55,164 bases of DNA from CAYWNK01 sp047639615 (GCA_047639615.1 JBLIOL010000001.1:1-55164), one strand, 5' to 3'; positions 1 through 8,077 are shown, counted from the stretch's first letter. The notes: generated by a model not told the origin, from the letters alone. Numbers and translations are program-made.

Positions 1-993
1 ATCTACGACTCCAGCATGGGCCTGCCGAGCAACCCCGCGGCGTGGTCAGAGCAAAACCTCTCCGTGGCGCGCGGCCAAATGGGTGCAGCCACAGCTGGAG
101 ATCATGCAGTCTTCGCAGGTGGATTCACCGGCACCGCAGCTAGCGACGCGGTCGACATCTACGATGACGTCAGCGGAACATGGCTCGTCGGTCCCCCCCT
201 CGCGCAACCCCGCGTGGTCCATAGCGGTGGCGTTGGGGTGGGCTCCAAAGCCTACTTCGCCGGCGGATTCGTGGGCCAGAACGTCGCCTCTGACATGATC
301 GAAATCTACGACGCTCAGACTGGAGTCTGGTCTATGGAGACGCTATCGACTCCGCGCGCGTTGATGGGCGTAGCGGCAGTCGGCAATACGGTCCTGTTCG
401 CCGGAGGCACTTCGTCGATTGGTCCCCACGCTACCGTCGATGTGTTCAACCACGGAACCCAGACATGGGGTCCCACCCAACTCCTCTCGGAGGGACGCTT
501 CGCCATGGGAGCTACCGGCCTCGGAGGCAAGGCCCTCTTCGCTGGTGGCGCGACCGACGGCGGGCCAAGCACGCTCGTCGACATCTACGAGCCCGTCGGC
601 GTGAACTTCTGCACGCCGATTGCAAACTCCACAGGCCTCGCCTCCGCCATCACGGTCTCAGGTAGCGACAGCGTGCAAACGAACAACCTCGTCCTCAGCG
701 CCAACTCCTTACCCGCCGGTCAATTCGGTCTCTTCTACCACGGCGACGCTCAAGCCCAGGTTCCTCTAGGCAATGGCATCCGATGCGTGGGCGGCTCCGT
801 CATCCGCATCCTTCCGCCGGCCCAAGCGGACGCAAGCGGGAACCTCGTGGTGGCTCTGGACAACTCCACCGCCGGCGGCCAAGGCATCACCATGGGAGTG
901 ACGCGCCACTTCCAGGCCTGGTACCGAGACCCCGCCGGCGGACCCGCTGGCTTCAACTTCTCGGATGGGATCTCGGTCACCTTCACCCAGTGA
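1..993 (+). CDS. Kelch-repeat secreted protein, 5' part outside the window
   Basis: The reading frame is open from base 1, so the 5' end lies outside the window; the first internal ATG is at 16. Residues before that ATG (IYDSS) align with the middle of the next gene, so about half the protein is missing. Four kelch-type blades are visible, each with a hydrophobic strand ending FAGG, then (V/E)DIYD and a Trp, then LS.AR or a variant. After the propeller comes a C-terminal domain of about 130 residues with FCTP, LPAGQFGLF, CVGG, HFQAWYRDP and FNFSDGISVTF. The same domain ends three other proteins in this window. The gene is a close tandem paralogue of the gene at 1497. It is probably an exported or surface protein; ligand and function are unknown. 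It ends with TGA at 991-993 and is followed by a strong hairpin. Confidence 0.85.
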   Translation: MYDSSMGLPSNPAAWSEQNLSVARGQMGAATAGDHAVFAGGFTGTAASDAVDIYDDVSGTWLVGPPLAQPRVVHSGGVGVGSKAYFAGGFVGQNVASDMIEIYDAQTGVWSMETLSTPRALMGVAAVGNTVLFAGGTSSIGPHATVDVFNHGTQTWGPTQLLSEGRFAMGATGLGGKALFAGGATDGGPSTLVDIYEPVGVNFCTPIANSTGLASAITVSGSDSVQTNNLVLSANSLPAGQFGLFYHGDAQAQVPLGNGIRCVGGSVIRILPPAQADASGNLVVALDNSTAGGQGITMGVTRHFQAWYRDPAGGPAGFNFSDGISVTFTQ

Positions 994-1044
994 TTTAGTT
1001 CCCTCAGCCGTCGCACCGACTACTGGCCGCGTCTGAAACACAAG

Positions 1045-1081
1045 CAACGCCTCGCTGTCCAAGATGGATAGCGAGGCGTTG
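1045..1081 (+). terminator. Hairpin terminator after the first kelch gene
   Basis: A 16-bp stem (1045-1060 with 1066-1081, one G-U pair) closes a 5-nt loop, aagat. It starts 52 bases after the kelch stop codon. It is followed by attcttgta, a weak U-rich tail rather than a true U-tract. The stem is long enough to act as a terminator or as an mRNA 3' end stabiliser. Confidence 0.65.
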
Positions 1082-1473
1082 ATTCTTGTACGGGTGCTCT
1101 CAGGAACTAGACCCTAGGCAGGCATGTCGCACTGACTGCAATAGAGACCTTTGGAGCCCGAGCAATCAGCGCAGATGGCGAACCACCTCGGCCATTTAGG
1201 TCTCTGCCTCGTACTGAGCTACGACGTGCGCTGGGCAGCGAACTGAGGAGTGTCCGCGTAGACTAGGCTCAACGATCCTATTGAGGCTGCCGCATCTCCT
1301 GCCAACCGCACCACCAGTGCGCTCGTAACTGTCCGGGGGAGCCATCAAAGGACAAATCGTCACTGATTCGGAAAGTAGTCAGATTCCCTTGCTGGCTTTG
1401 GCCACCCGATTGGAAATTGAGTATTAGCCGCCCGCAAGACAGCACCAGAGCCGGCCCGCGCCCAGTTCGCACG
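1082..1473. other. Intergenic region between kelch paralogues, no complete gene
   Basis: No convincing complete gene lies between the hairpin and the second kelch gene. On the minus strand a stop-to-stop stretch at 1117-1218 encodes 34 residues ending in a four-cysteine pattern (CADC, then CSQC ten residues on) just before a TAG. It has no ATG, GTG or TTG start, so it may be a remnant of a zinc-ribbon protein or chance. An 8-bp inverted repeat (1143-1150 and 1198-1205) lies within it. The rest presumably holds the promoter of the second kelch gene, but no confident -35/-10 pair was seen. Confidence 0.4.
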
Positions 1474-1485
1474 CCCCCCCCCCCC
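1474..1485 (+). repeat. Poly-C tract (12 C) upstream of a kelch gene
   Basis: An uninterrupted run of 12 cytosines ends 11 bases before the ATG at 1497, where a ribosome binding site would lie. Long G/C homopolymers are prone to slipped-strand mispairing. In other bacteria such tracts in promoters or leaders of surface proteins cause phase variation. Here that is inference only; a sequencing or assembly length error is also possible. Confidence 0.6.
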
Positions 1486-1496
1486 AAGGCAACCCC

Positions 1497-2981
1497 ATGC
1501 TTCGCATTCACTCGCTCCTCTCCAGCCTGGCACTCCTAGCGCTCGCCCAGAGTCCCGCCCAGGCGCAGTGGACCCAGAGCTTCCTCTCAACCGCCCGGCG
1601 AGACATAGCCTCCGTGCAAGTCAACGGCCTGGCGCTCTTTGCAGGCGGTAGAAACGGAACCGGCCTCTATGCAACGGTCGACGCCTACCACAACGCCTCC
1701 AGCGCCTGGGTCTCCATCGGGAACCTCAGCGTTGCCAGAACCGAGCTCGCTAGCACTGCCCTGGGCAACCTAGCCTTCTTCGCCGGCGGAGCCACCAGCA
1801 CGACGACATCCACGGATGTCATCGACATCTACGATGCCTTCACGAATACATGGGCCACCTACAATCTATCCCAGGCGAGATTCGCCCTCTCCGCGATCAC
1901 CGTCGGTAACAAGGTAATCTTCGCGGGCGGCGCCACGGGTGGCCCAATGACGGCAGTGAGCAGCGACAGGGTGGACATCTACGACTCCACCGTTGGCCCG
2001 CCCAACGATCCCCTCGCGTGGTCGCAGAAAACCCTCAGCCAAGCGCGCGGCAACATCGGCGCAGCTACCGCGGGTAGCCAAGGAGTATTCGCTGGTGGCT
2101 TCACCGGCACCACCGCCACCGCCACGGTCGACATCTACGATGACATCAGCGGAACATGGTTTCTCGGACCCTCCCTCTCAACACCGCGCGAAAACTATGG
2201 CAGTACTATTGGGGTGGGCTCCAAGGCCTACATCGCTGGCGGAAGAGTCAACCCTGGTGTGGTCACTGACATCCTTGAGATCTACGACGCCGATACAGGA
2301 GCCTGGACATTGGAGTCGCTGTCGATCGCGCGTTACAGGATGGGCGTAGTCGCGATCAGCAACACGATCCTCTTCGCCGGAGGCGCCGAAACCTCGGTCT
2401 CCGGGCCCCTGACCTTTAATGTCGTCGACGTATTCAACCACGGCACCCAGACCTGGCAGCCCCAGCAGAACCTCTCGCAAGCGCGCTACGCACTTGGTGC
2501 CTCCGGCTTTGGTGACAAGCTCCTCTTCGCGGGTGGCGAAACCGGCTCAGGCAAGACCATCGTCGTCGACATCTACGAGCCCGTCGGCGTGAACTACTGC
2601 ACGCCGACCGCGAACTCCACCGGCAACGCCTCCGCGATGCTCGCCTCAGGGAGCAACAGCCTGCAGGCGAACAATCTCGTCCTCAGCGCCGATTCCCTAC
2701 CCGTCGGTCAATTCGGCATCTTCTACCACGGCGACGCCCAAGCCCAGCTCCCCCTGGGCGATGGCATTCGATGCGTTGGCGGTTCCATCATCCGCATCCT
2801 GCCGCCGGCCCTAGTGGGCCCGAACGGGAACCTAGTGGTGGCTCTCGACTACGCGACCGCAGGCGGCCAAGGCATCGCCTCCGGAGTCACCCGCCACTTC
2901 CAAGCCTGGTACCGGGACCCGACCGGTGGATCTGCCGGCTTCAACTTCTCGGACGGCATCAGCATCACCTTCACTCCATGA
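1497..2981 (+). CDS. Kelch-repeat (seven-bladed) secreted protein
   Basis: 494 residues. A Sec-type signal peptide (about residues 1-23, hydrophobic core LLSSLALLALAQS, ending AQAQ) precedes seven kelch blades, each about 45-60 residues. The blades have LS.AR at the start, a strand ending (F/I)AGG, then VDIYD or a variant, and a Trp. Seven blades would close one beta-propeller. From about residue 365 comes the 130-residue C-terminal domain shared with the preceding gene (YCTP, LPVGQFGIF, CVGG, HFQAWYRDP, FNFSDGISITF). It is a full-length tandem paralogue of the gene ending at 993 and is preceded by a 12-C tract. It is probably an extracellular or surface binding protein. No enzyme motif is visible and the ligand is unknown. 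Confidence 0.88.
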   Translation: MLRIHSLLSSLALLALAQSPAQAQWTQSFLSTARRDIASVQVNGLALFAGGRNGTGLYATVDAYHNASSAWVSIGNLSVARTELASTALGNLAFFAGGATSTTTSTDVIDIYDAFTNTWATYNLSQARFALSAITVGNKVIFAGGATGGPMTAVSSDRVDIYDSTVGPPNDPLAWSQKTLSQARGNIGAATAGSQGVFAGGFTGTTATATVDIYDDISGTWFLGPSLSTPRENYGSTIGVGSKAYIAGGRVNPGVVTDILEIYDADTGAWTLESLSIARYRMGVVAISNTILFAGGAETSVSGPLTFNVVDVFNHGTQTWQPQQNLSQARYALGASGFGDKLLFAGGETGSGKTIVVDIYEPVGVNYCTPTANSTGNASAMLASGSNSLQANNLVLSADSLPVGQFGIFYHGDAQAQLPLGDGIRCVGGSIIRILPPALVGPNGNLVVALDYATAGGQGIASGVTRHFQAWYRDPTGGSAGFNFSDGISITFTP

Positions 2982-3100
2982 GCTGATCAGCACTGAGGCC
3001 GAAGCCATCGTCCCACTGATCGATTGGCTAAGTTGAAGTGCTCGAAGCCTCGATGCTAGGCGATGTAATCTGGCGTGCTCGTTCACCCGACCACGACCAC

Positions 3101-3943
3101 ATGCACCGCCTAGCTCCGCTCGTCCTCTGCTGCTTCCTGTTTGCTTGCTCCACGCAGAAGGGCTCTAGCTTTCACTTTGATGGAGTCTGGAGCCTACGGG
3201 CAGGCGTCTCGAGCCAGGCTCAAGCGACAGCCGCCCTCGGCCGCGATCCCGATCTCAGCGTCACGGGCGACGGTCGCCAGCTGCTCGAGTGGGAACGCTC
3301 AGGGCGCGGCTTCATGGCGGGCATGGCCTTCGACATGCGTAAGGTGGTCCTTGAGTTCGACGAACAAGGAAGCTTGCTGCGGCCCGTGACCATTCTCGGC
3401 TGGGATCGCAAGTCCCCGGGCTTGCACTTCGGATTGGAGCAAGCCCTGCGCCTGGACCGTGAATTCGAGAGTCTGCGAGTGTCCATCCCCCACCTGGCCG
3501 ATGGTTGGGGCTGGTTTGGATTGCCCGTACTCATGCTGAGCGAAACCGCTGACGGCGGTACCTGGCTGCGCTGGGGCAATCTCCGCAACAGCACCGAGGG
3601 CACAGCCGAGGTCTACCTGACCTTCGCTGCCGATGGACTGCCGCTCACCTACCGCATCGTCTTCGGTGGAGGCGTGCTCTTTGGCTCCGCGCCGAGTTCG
3701 GCTGAGCTGCAGCGTCTCGCGCAAGAACATGCCCCTCTCCAACAGGTGCTTGAGGCGACCCAAGCACTACCGCGTTGGATCCAACGCAACGCGGATGGGA
3801 GCCTCCTGGTCAGTTGGAGCAACGGGTACCTAGGCGGATTCACGCAACGGCGACTGGCCTTCGACTCCCAAGGCCTGAGCGTGGATTCCAGTAGCGATCG
3901 CCCTCTCGATCGCTGGCCAACCCCGGTCCCCGGACAGCTCTAG
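3101..3943 (+). CDS. Lipoprotein with BamE/SmpA-like N-terminal stretch
   Basis: 280 residues from the ATG at 3101. That start is preferred over an in-frame ATG at 3038 because it begins directly with a lipoprotein signal (MHRLAPLVLCCFLFACS, lipobox LFAC). After the lipidated Cys, the segment with AGVSSQAQATAALGRDP and a following LLEWE resembles the helix-turn plus strand start of SmpA/BamE-type domains (xxAxxxLGxPd). That match is weak and the fold assignment is inference. The rest is beta-rich with several Trp and no recognised motif. It is convergent with the selenoprotein gene. A role at the inner face of the outer membrane or in the periplasm is plausible. Confidence 0.75.
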   Translation: MHRLAPLVLCCFLFACSTQKGSSFHFDGVWSLRAGVSSQAQATAALGRDPDLSVTGDGRQLLEWERSGRGFMAGMAFDMRKVVLEFDEQGSLLRPVTILGWDRKSPGLHFGLEQALRLDREFESLRVSIPHLADGWGWFGLPVLMLSETADGGTWLRWGNLRNSTEGTAEVYLTFAADGLPLTYRIVFGGGVLFGSAPSSAELQRLAQEHAPLQQVLEATQALPRWIQRNADGSLLVSWSNGYLGGFTQRRLAFDSQGLSVDSSSDRPLDRWPTPVPGQL

Positions 3944-3989
3944 ACGAGTCCGCCCTGCGTGACCGCGTTATCCGCACCCTCGGCTTGCA

Positions 3990-5171
3990 TCACTTAGGGC
4001 GTGTTTCCCTGAGGATCGCCTGCTCGAGCTCATCCGGATCCAGGCCCCAGGGTCCGGGCAAGCCCTGGTACGCCACGCGGCCATCCCGGCCTACTAGCAC
4101 CAGCCGATCAGGCCAAGCCTGGTAGGCGCGGCTCACGGCGTCGTCCACGTCATCCACTAGGTTGGGCAAGTCCACCATGTCGATCGCTCGCATGCAAACC
4201 TCGGCCACAGCGCGGCGCTCGCCCAAGTGCATGGGGTCTTCGACTTTAGGTGCGGACTCGCCGGTGAGCGGCACGGGTGAATCGATGGCGTGCGCCTCGC
4301 GGATGTAGACCACGAAGAACTGCACCTCGTCCCCATACTCAGCCCACAACTCACGCAGCCGACCGGCTGCCTTGCGAAAGGGAGGTCAGGTGTAGCTACC
4401 AAAAATCAGCGCCACCGGCTGATCACCCACGAATGACGACAGAGTCACAGGCGCGCCACCCCCGAGACTCTGCAGGGTGAAGTCGGGCGCCACGCGGCCC
4501 TCGAGCGGACGCTGAGCGACCTCGAGCTCCAACACCTCATCCCCTTGGGCAATCCTCCAGGGCTTGCCATCGGACCGGCTCCTGAAGAAGTCCAGGAGTT
4601 CCGAGCGCGCGATCCAACCATCCAAGTCGGAGTCGATGCCACCCAAGAGCCCTAACCAGGGATCGATACCTCTTAGCAGAGCCAGAGCCTGGCGGGATTG
4701 GGGTCCGGTCTCGGCCGGGGCCAATTGCCCCATGCCACAGCGGAACTCGCCCTCCCCAATGCGGTCGTCGCCATCGGTGTCATAGGCAGCGAAAGCACTG
4801 CGCAGCTCATCCGCTTCGATACGACCTCGATCGCCATCGGTCTGAAGGAACTGAGCCACCAACAGCGCTGCCCGTTCCGCTCGTTTCCGACTCCCGCCCC
4901 GAGGGGTGGCCAAGAAATCGCCAGCGCTGACAACGCCGTCCCGGTTGCGATCAAGCCGTGCGAAGGCTCTCGGAGTGCGGTCGTATTCCTGCGCTGAAAT
5001 CTCGCCATCAGAATCCACGTCATGGCGCTCGAGCAGATACTCCAAAGCGCTAGCGTGAACGCCCGCCTCCGAAGCCGGTACTGAGCTAGGGCCTGTAGGC
5101 AGTGACGAGGCGCCGCCGCAGGCAAGCAGGGAATAGCCTACGCAGGGGACTAAAAAGCGAAGCGGGATCAT
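3990..5171 (-). CDS. Selenoprotein: EF-hand lipoprotein fused to iodothyronine deiodinase-like domain (TGA = Sec262)
   Basis: Two apparent ORFs (5204-4386 and 4349-3990) are in the same frame, separated only by a TGA at 4386-4388 and 12 sense codons. Read through TGA, the protein is 393 residues from the ATG at 5171. That start gives a lipoprotein signal with lipobox LLAC18. Residues 51-62, 74-85, 131-142 and 180-191 are EF-hand loops (for example DVDSDGEISAQE, DTDGDDRIGEGE), with a degenerate one near 111-122. From 228, APDFTLQSL begins a thioredoxin-like fold. FGSYT-U262-PPFR is the active-site motif of the deiodinase family (PF00837). Downstream VVYIREAHA and LVGRDGRVAYQGLPGP also match that family. 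Selenocysteine would be the redox residue. Bacterial members probably act as thiol/selenol oxidoreductases rather than on thyroid hormone. The calcium-binding fusion is unusual. A hairpin fitting a bacterial SECIS follows the TGA. Confidence 0.9.
4355..4388 (-). promoter_or_regulatory. Candidate bacterial SECIS element after UGA codon
   Basis: Counting U of the UGA as 1 (base 4388), the mRNA forms a perfect 6-bp stem GCAGCC/GGCUGC (nt 19-24 with 29-34) capped by the tetraloop GGUC (nt 25-28). A lower helix (nt 11-15 with 35-39, with G-U pairs) can stack below a 3-nt bulge. In E. coli fdhF the recognised loop also contains GGUC, at nt 22-25. Loop sequence and distance therefore fit the bacterial SECIS rule (G in the apical loop, about 16-37 nt from UGA). 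SelB binding itself is inferred. Confidence 0.8.
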
Positions 5172-5407
5172 ATTGAAGGGAGGGTGACCCGAGTCGCAAC
5201 TCACTCGCGAGAACTACTCCGCCAGACGTCGACACGTGACGCATAGAAGTAGCTCGGACCGCGCGAGAGTTCGGGTCGTGCGCTTTGTATCCAAGCATCG
5301 GACGGAAGGTGACCGAATCCGAGCAGAAGGATTCCCTTCTGACTAAATACCTAAGCGTGGAACATGCACCTGCCCCGATGCGAGGCAGTTTGCGTACGCG
5401 TGCGCGC

Positions 5408-5992
5408 TTAACTCGCGTCGACAGCCAAGTCGCGCGTCTCACCCACTTCAAGGGATTCAAGCAGAAGCTCACCCGCGACCTCATCCAACCGAGCACCACC
5501 TCTGCGCACTTCGATCCTGTGCTCCACCTGAAACATCCGGCGGCTCACGTGCAGGATGATCTTCAAGTCGATTACTCGCACACCGGGCAGAGCTTTCTCA
5601 AGCGCAGGCAATGGTTGCTCTACCGTATCTTCGAGAAAGTCGGCCACGCAGGCGTACTCGACCCAAGTATCCCCTTCGCCGACCTTCTCGAACATCGAAC
5701 CGAGATGCGAATATCCCAATCGCCCGAGCAGGTCTACGTCGGCGTCCAACTGCTCGCGCCAAGGCGACCCGATTCGCAAGCGCCGCGAGAAATCCGTCAG
5801 CACCAAGTTCGCCATTCGAGACTCCAACTCCGGGCGCATCTGCTCGAGCTCGTTTGCCATCACGACGAGTTGCTCCTCCATCTCCCCCCTGCAGGTGCGG
5901 TCAGCAAGGAACAACGCGAGGGCCAGCAGCATGGCCGCACTCCCCGCTACAACGAGGAGCCGAGCCGTTCCGACTGAACGTTCGTGATACAC
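5408..5992 (-). CDS. Membrane-anchored protein of unknown function
   Basis: 194 residues. One N-terminal transmembrane segment (about residues 8-29, LLVVAGSAAMLLALALFLA) is followed by a Cys and a helical, Glu-rich region (EEQLVVMANELEQMRPELES), then a mixed domain with FEKVGEGDTWVEYACVADF. I do not recognise the family. A large ORF lies on the opposite strand, but it is rich in Arg, His and Gln with no domain and is taken as a shadow. The gene lies about 235 bases upstream of the selenoprotein on the same strand, with no evidence of co-transcription. Probably a periplasm-facing single-pass protein. Confidence 0.65.
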   Translation of the reverse strand: MYHERSVGTARLLVVAGSAAMLLALALFLADRTCRGEMEEQLVVMANELEQMRPELESRMANLVLTDFSRRLRIGSPWREQLDADVDLLGRLGYSHLGSMFEKVGEGDTWVEYACVADFLEDTVEQPLPALEKALPGVRVIDLKIILHVSRRMFQVEHRIEVRRGGARLDEVAGELLLESLEVGETRDLAVDAS

Positions 5993-6133
5993 AACTGTCA
6001 GTATGGGCAGAATCCCAATTTCCGGGGCCTAGTTCCGCGCTCAGGGTGAAACCCCAACGGCCTGTAGCGCAGCGCGCCGCGCTTGCCCCTGTTCGAGACG
6101 GGCTCTACAACTGGAATGGACTACCCTCTCAGC

Positions 6134-7072
6134 ATGTCCAAGCACGCTGACCCGGTGACTCCCGAGCGCTTCTACCCCATCGGAACCCCAGGCCAAGCCT
6201 GGACCGACGCCGAGAAAGCTCAGTGGTACGAGAGCCGCTCCATCGAGCGCAGCTACCAAGAGGAAGTACTGAGCAAGCTGCAGAGCCTCGACGAGTCTCT
6301 TGAAGCCGTGCAATACGGCGCCCTAACCCTCAACCCCGAGCGCTATCCCCTGTTCGCAGTCAAGAGCGCCCGGCCCCTCCCCGATGCCCCCTGGGTCCTG
6401 ATCACCGGCGGTGTCCACGGCTACGAGACCAGCGGCGTGCAAGGCGCCCTGGCCTTCCTCGCCGAACAAGCACCCGCCTACACGAAGCAGCTCAATCTGC
6501 TGGTCGCGCCCTGCGTAAGCCCCTGGGGCTACGAGGTCATCAACCGCTGGAACCCCAGCGCCATCGACCCCAACCGCTCCTTCGTAGCGGACAGCCCCTG
6601 CGAAGAGTCCGCCGCCCTCACCAAGCTGGTCCAAGACCTGGGCGCGAACTTCCTAGTCCACGTAGACCTGCACGAAACCACCGACAGCGACGAGGACGAG
6701 TTCCGCCCGGCCAAGGCAGCCCGCGATGGCGAGCCGAACGAACCCGGCCTGATCCCCGACGGCTTCTACACCGTTGGAGACAGCGAGAACCCCCAGGCAG
6801 AATTCCAAGCCGCCATCGTCGCCGGCGTAGAGCAGGTCACTCACATCGCGCCCCCGGACGCCAACGGCGAGATCATCGGAGCCAAGATCACCCAACCCGG
6901 AGTGATCAACTACCCCTGCAAGGAGCTAGGCCTGTGCGCCGGCCTAACCGACGCAACCTACACGACCACCACCGAGGTCTACCCGGATAGCCCGAAGGTC
7001 ACAGACGAGCTCTGCAACAAGGCTCAACAGGCCGCGCTCCAAGCCGCTCTAACCCACGCCCTCAAGCAGTGA
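6134..7072 (+). CDS. M14-family zinc carboxypeptidase
   Basis: 312 residues from the ATG at 6134 (MSKHADPVTPE). The frame is open to an ATG at 6083, but those extra residues do not look like this family, whose members begin close to the FYPIGTPG motif. Zinc-ligand motifs are visible: GGVHGYETSG (H and E of HxxE), DPNRSF, then VDLHETTD (third ligand His). TTTEVYPDSPKVT near the C-terminus carries the likely catalytic Glu. There is no signal peptide, so it is probably cytoplasmic. From memory the sequence is close to an M14 metallocarboxypeptidase common in marine gammaproteobacteria (YPIGTPG, FRPA.AARDG, DGFY.VGD.ENPQ.EFQ), so horizontal transfer is possible. The substrate is unknown, perhaps peptides or amidated amino acids. 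It is convergent with the lectin gene. Confidence 0.88.
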   Translation: MSKHADPVTPERFYPIGTPGQAWTDAEKAQWYESRSIERSYQEEVLSKLQSLDESLEAVQYGALTLNPERYPLFAVKSARPLPDAPWVLITGGVHGYETSGVQGALAFLAEQAPAYTKQLNLLVAPCVSPWGYEVINRWNPSAIDPNRSFVADSPCEESAALTKLVQDLGANFLVHVDLHETTDSDEDEFRPAKAARDGEPNEPGLIPDGFYTVGDSENPQAEFQAAIVAGVEQVTHIAPPDANGEIIGAKITQPGVINYPCKELGLCAGLTDATYTTTTEVYPDSPKVTDELCNKAQQAALQAALTHALKQ

Positions 7073-7107
7073 GTTAGACACGAGGCCCTCTGCGCGGCAT
7101 GCACGCC

Positions 7108-7851
7108 CTATTGGAACTGCAGCACGTTCGAGAGGTTCGAGGTGGAGCCGTCGCGATACCAGCACTGGAAGTAGAACGTGCTCCCGCCAATCGTCCCGCC
7201 AGGCGGTGAAGGCAGCGCATCGGTCACGTCGTAGCCCGAGCCCACGACCGACGTGCCTGAGAGGTTTTGAAAGACGCCCTGCCCGTCGAATTGACCCAGC
7301 GAGTTGAGCATCCCACCGGCGGTAGGCGAGTAGCGGCCGATGGGCGCTCCCAGGCACAAGTCGCCGTTGCCGACGGAGAGACCTGGGTCCATGACCGTTT
7401 GAGACACGAGGAAGTAGCCAAATTCCATGGGCGGTCCATCCGTGGCCTCCAAGTGCAAGATTCCCGGACCGCTTGAGGTCGACTGCACAAGCGTGACCCG
7501 CCCCCCGGCCGAGTTGATGTTCCCCGGGTCGCAGTGCAGCAGGAAGTGATCGGGCTCGTACTCGACAACGTACGTATCGGGCGACGTGGTCCAGTCGGGC
7601 AGGTCGACCCAAGGACCGCTGTTGAACATGGACGCCACGTTGGCCGAACCAAAATCGTTCGGCTGGTCAATAACCCAGTTGGTGAACCCAAGCGGCTCTT
7701 CCGTCAGCCAACGCCACCCGCCGCCCGGCTCCGAGTAGTCCGGTGCCGACATGTCCTGGTAGAGCCCGATCCAGGTCGAAACATCGAAGTCGATCGTGAG
7801 CAGAAAGTCGAGCTCCGCTTGATCGGTGATCGTCACCAAGTGCCCAGGCAT
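7108..7851 (-). CDS. C-type lectin-domain protein with FQxWYRD C-terminal domain, likely 5'-truncated
   Basis: 247 residues from the ATG at 7851. The sequence starts inside the C-type lectin fold (GHLVTITDQAE), then WIGLYQD, WRWLTEEPLGFTNW, QPND, GPWVDLPDW and YVVEYE, the usual order of the second half of a cysteine-poor bacterial CTLD. The expected signal peptide and first CTLD strand (usually ending W..A...A...G) are absent. The frame runs upstream without a stop to 7923, but that stretch lies in low-complexity DNA and the tRNA-terminator repeat, with nothing resembling a leader. From about residue 105 the C-terminal domain shared with the kelch and LVIVD proteins follows (HCDPG, LCLG, FYFQCWYRDG). 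Probably a secreted carbohydrate-binding protein that lost its 5' end, hence possibly a pseudogene. Confidence 0.65.
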   Translation of the reverse strand: MPGHLVTITDQAELDFLLTIDFDVSTWIGLYQDMSAPDYSEPGGGWRWLTEEPLGFTNWVIDQPNDFGSANVASMFNSGPWVDLPDWTTSPDTYVVEYEPDHFLLHCDPGNINSAGGRVTLVQSTSSGPGILHLEATDGPPMEFGYFLVSQTVMDPGLSVGNGDLCLGAPIGRYSPTAGGMLNSLGQFDGQGVFQNLSGTSVVGSGYDVTDALPSPPGGTIGGSTFYFQCWYRDGSTSNLSNVLQFQ

Positions 7852-7963
7852 ACCGTTGTAGCTATAGCTATCCGCTCCCCCCCGCTCTCTCTCCGCCCCC
7901 CGCGGGGCCCCCGCTCCTCCGCGTCAGCAGCAGAGCCAGAAACACATCCTGCCCCCCGCCTCA

Positions 7964-8003
7964 AAAAACAAGAAGAGCCCGCACCAAAGGCGCGACCTCT
8001 TCC
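7964..8003 (-). terminator. Second (degenerate) copy of the tRNA terminator
   Basis: Duplicate of the terminator at 8078-8117, one 114-bp unit further on. The stem now has one mismatch and two G-U pairs but keeps the TTT loop. A run of six T follows on the minus strand (A6 on plus just before the hairpin). It probably still works as a weaker backup terminator. Confidence 0.6.
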
Positions 8004-8077
8004 GTGTAAGTGCTAGCGGGGCCCCCGCTCCTCCGCGTCAGCGGCGGAGCCAGAAATATATCCTGCCCTCAGTCGCT

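Noticed and set aside
1143..1205. 8-bp inverted repeat agagacct/aggtctct
   Set aside because: Arms are short and 47 bases apart; expected by chance at this length and not linked to a gene start.
3033..3062. TTGAAG and TAGGCG as a promoter for the lipoprotein gene
   Set aside because: The -10 match is poor and spacing 18; too weak to report.
4277..4480. Short plus-strand ORF over the Sec codon
   Set aside because: Arg/Pro-rich antisense shadow of the selenoprotein; no recognisable feature.
5285..5977. 230-residue plus-strand ORF opposite the membrane-anchored gene
   Set aside because: Composition rich in His, Arg and Gln with no domain or signal; the minus-strand frame has a clear transmembrane segment and sensible composition.
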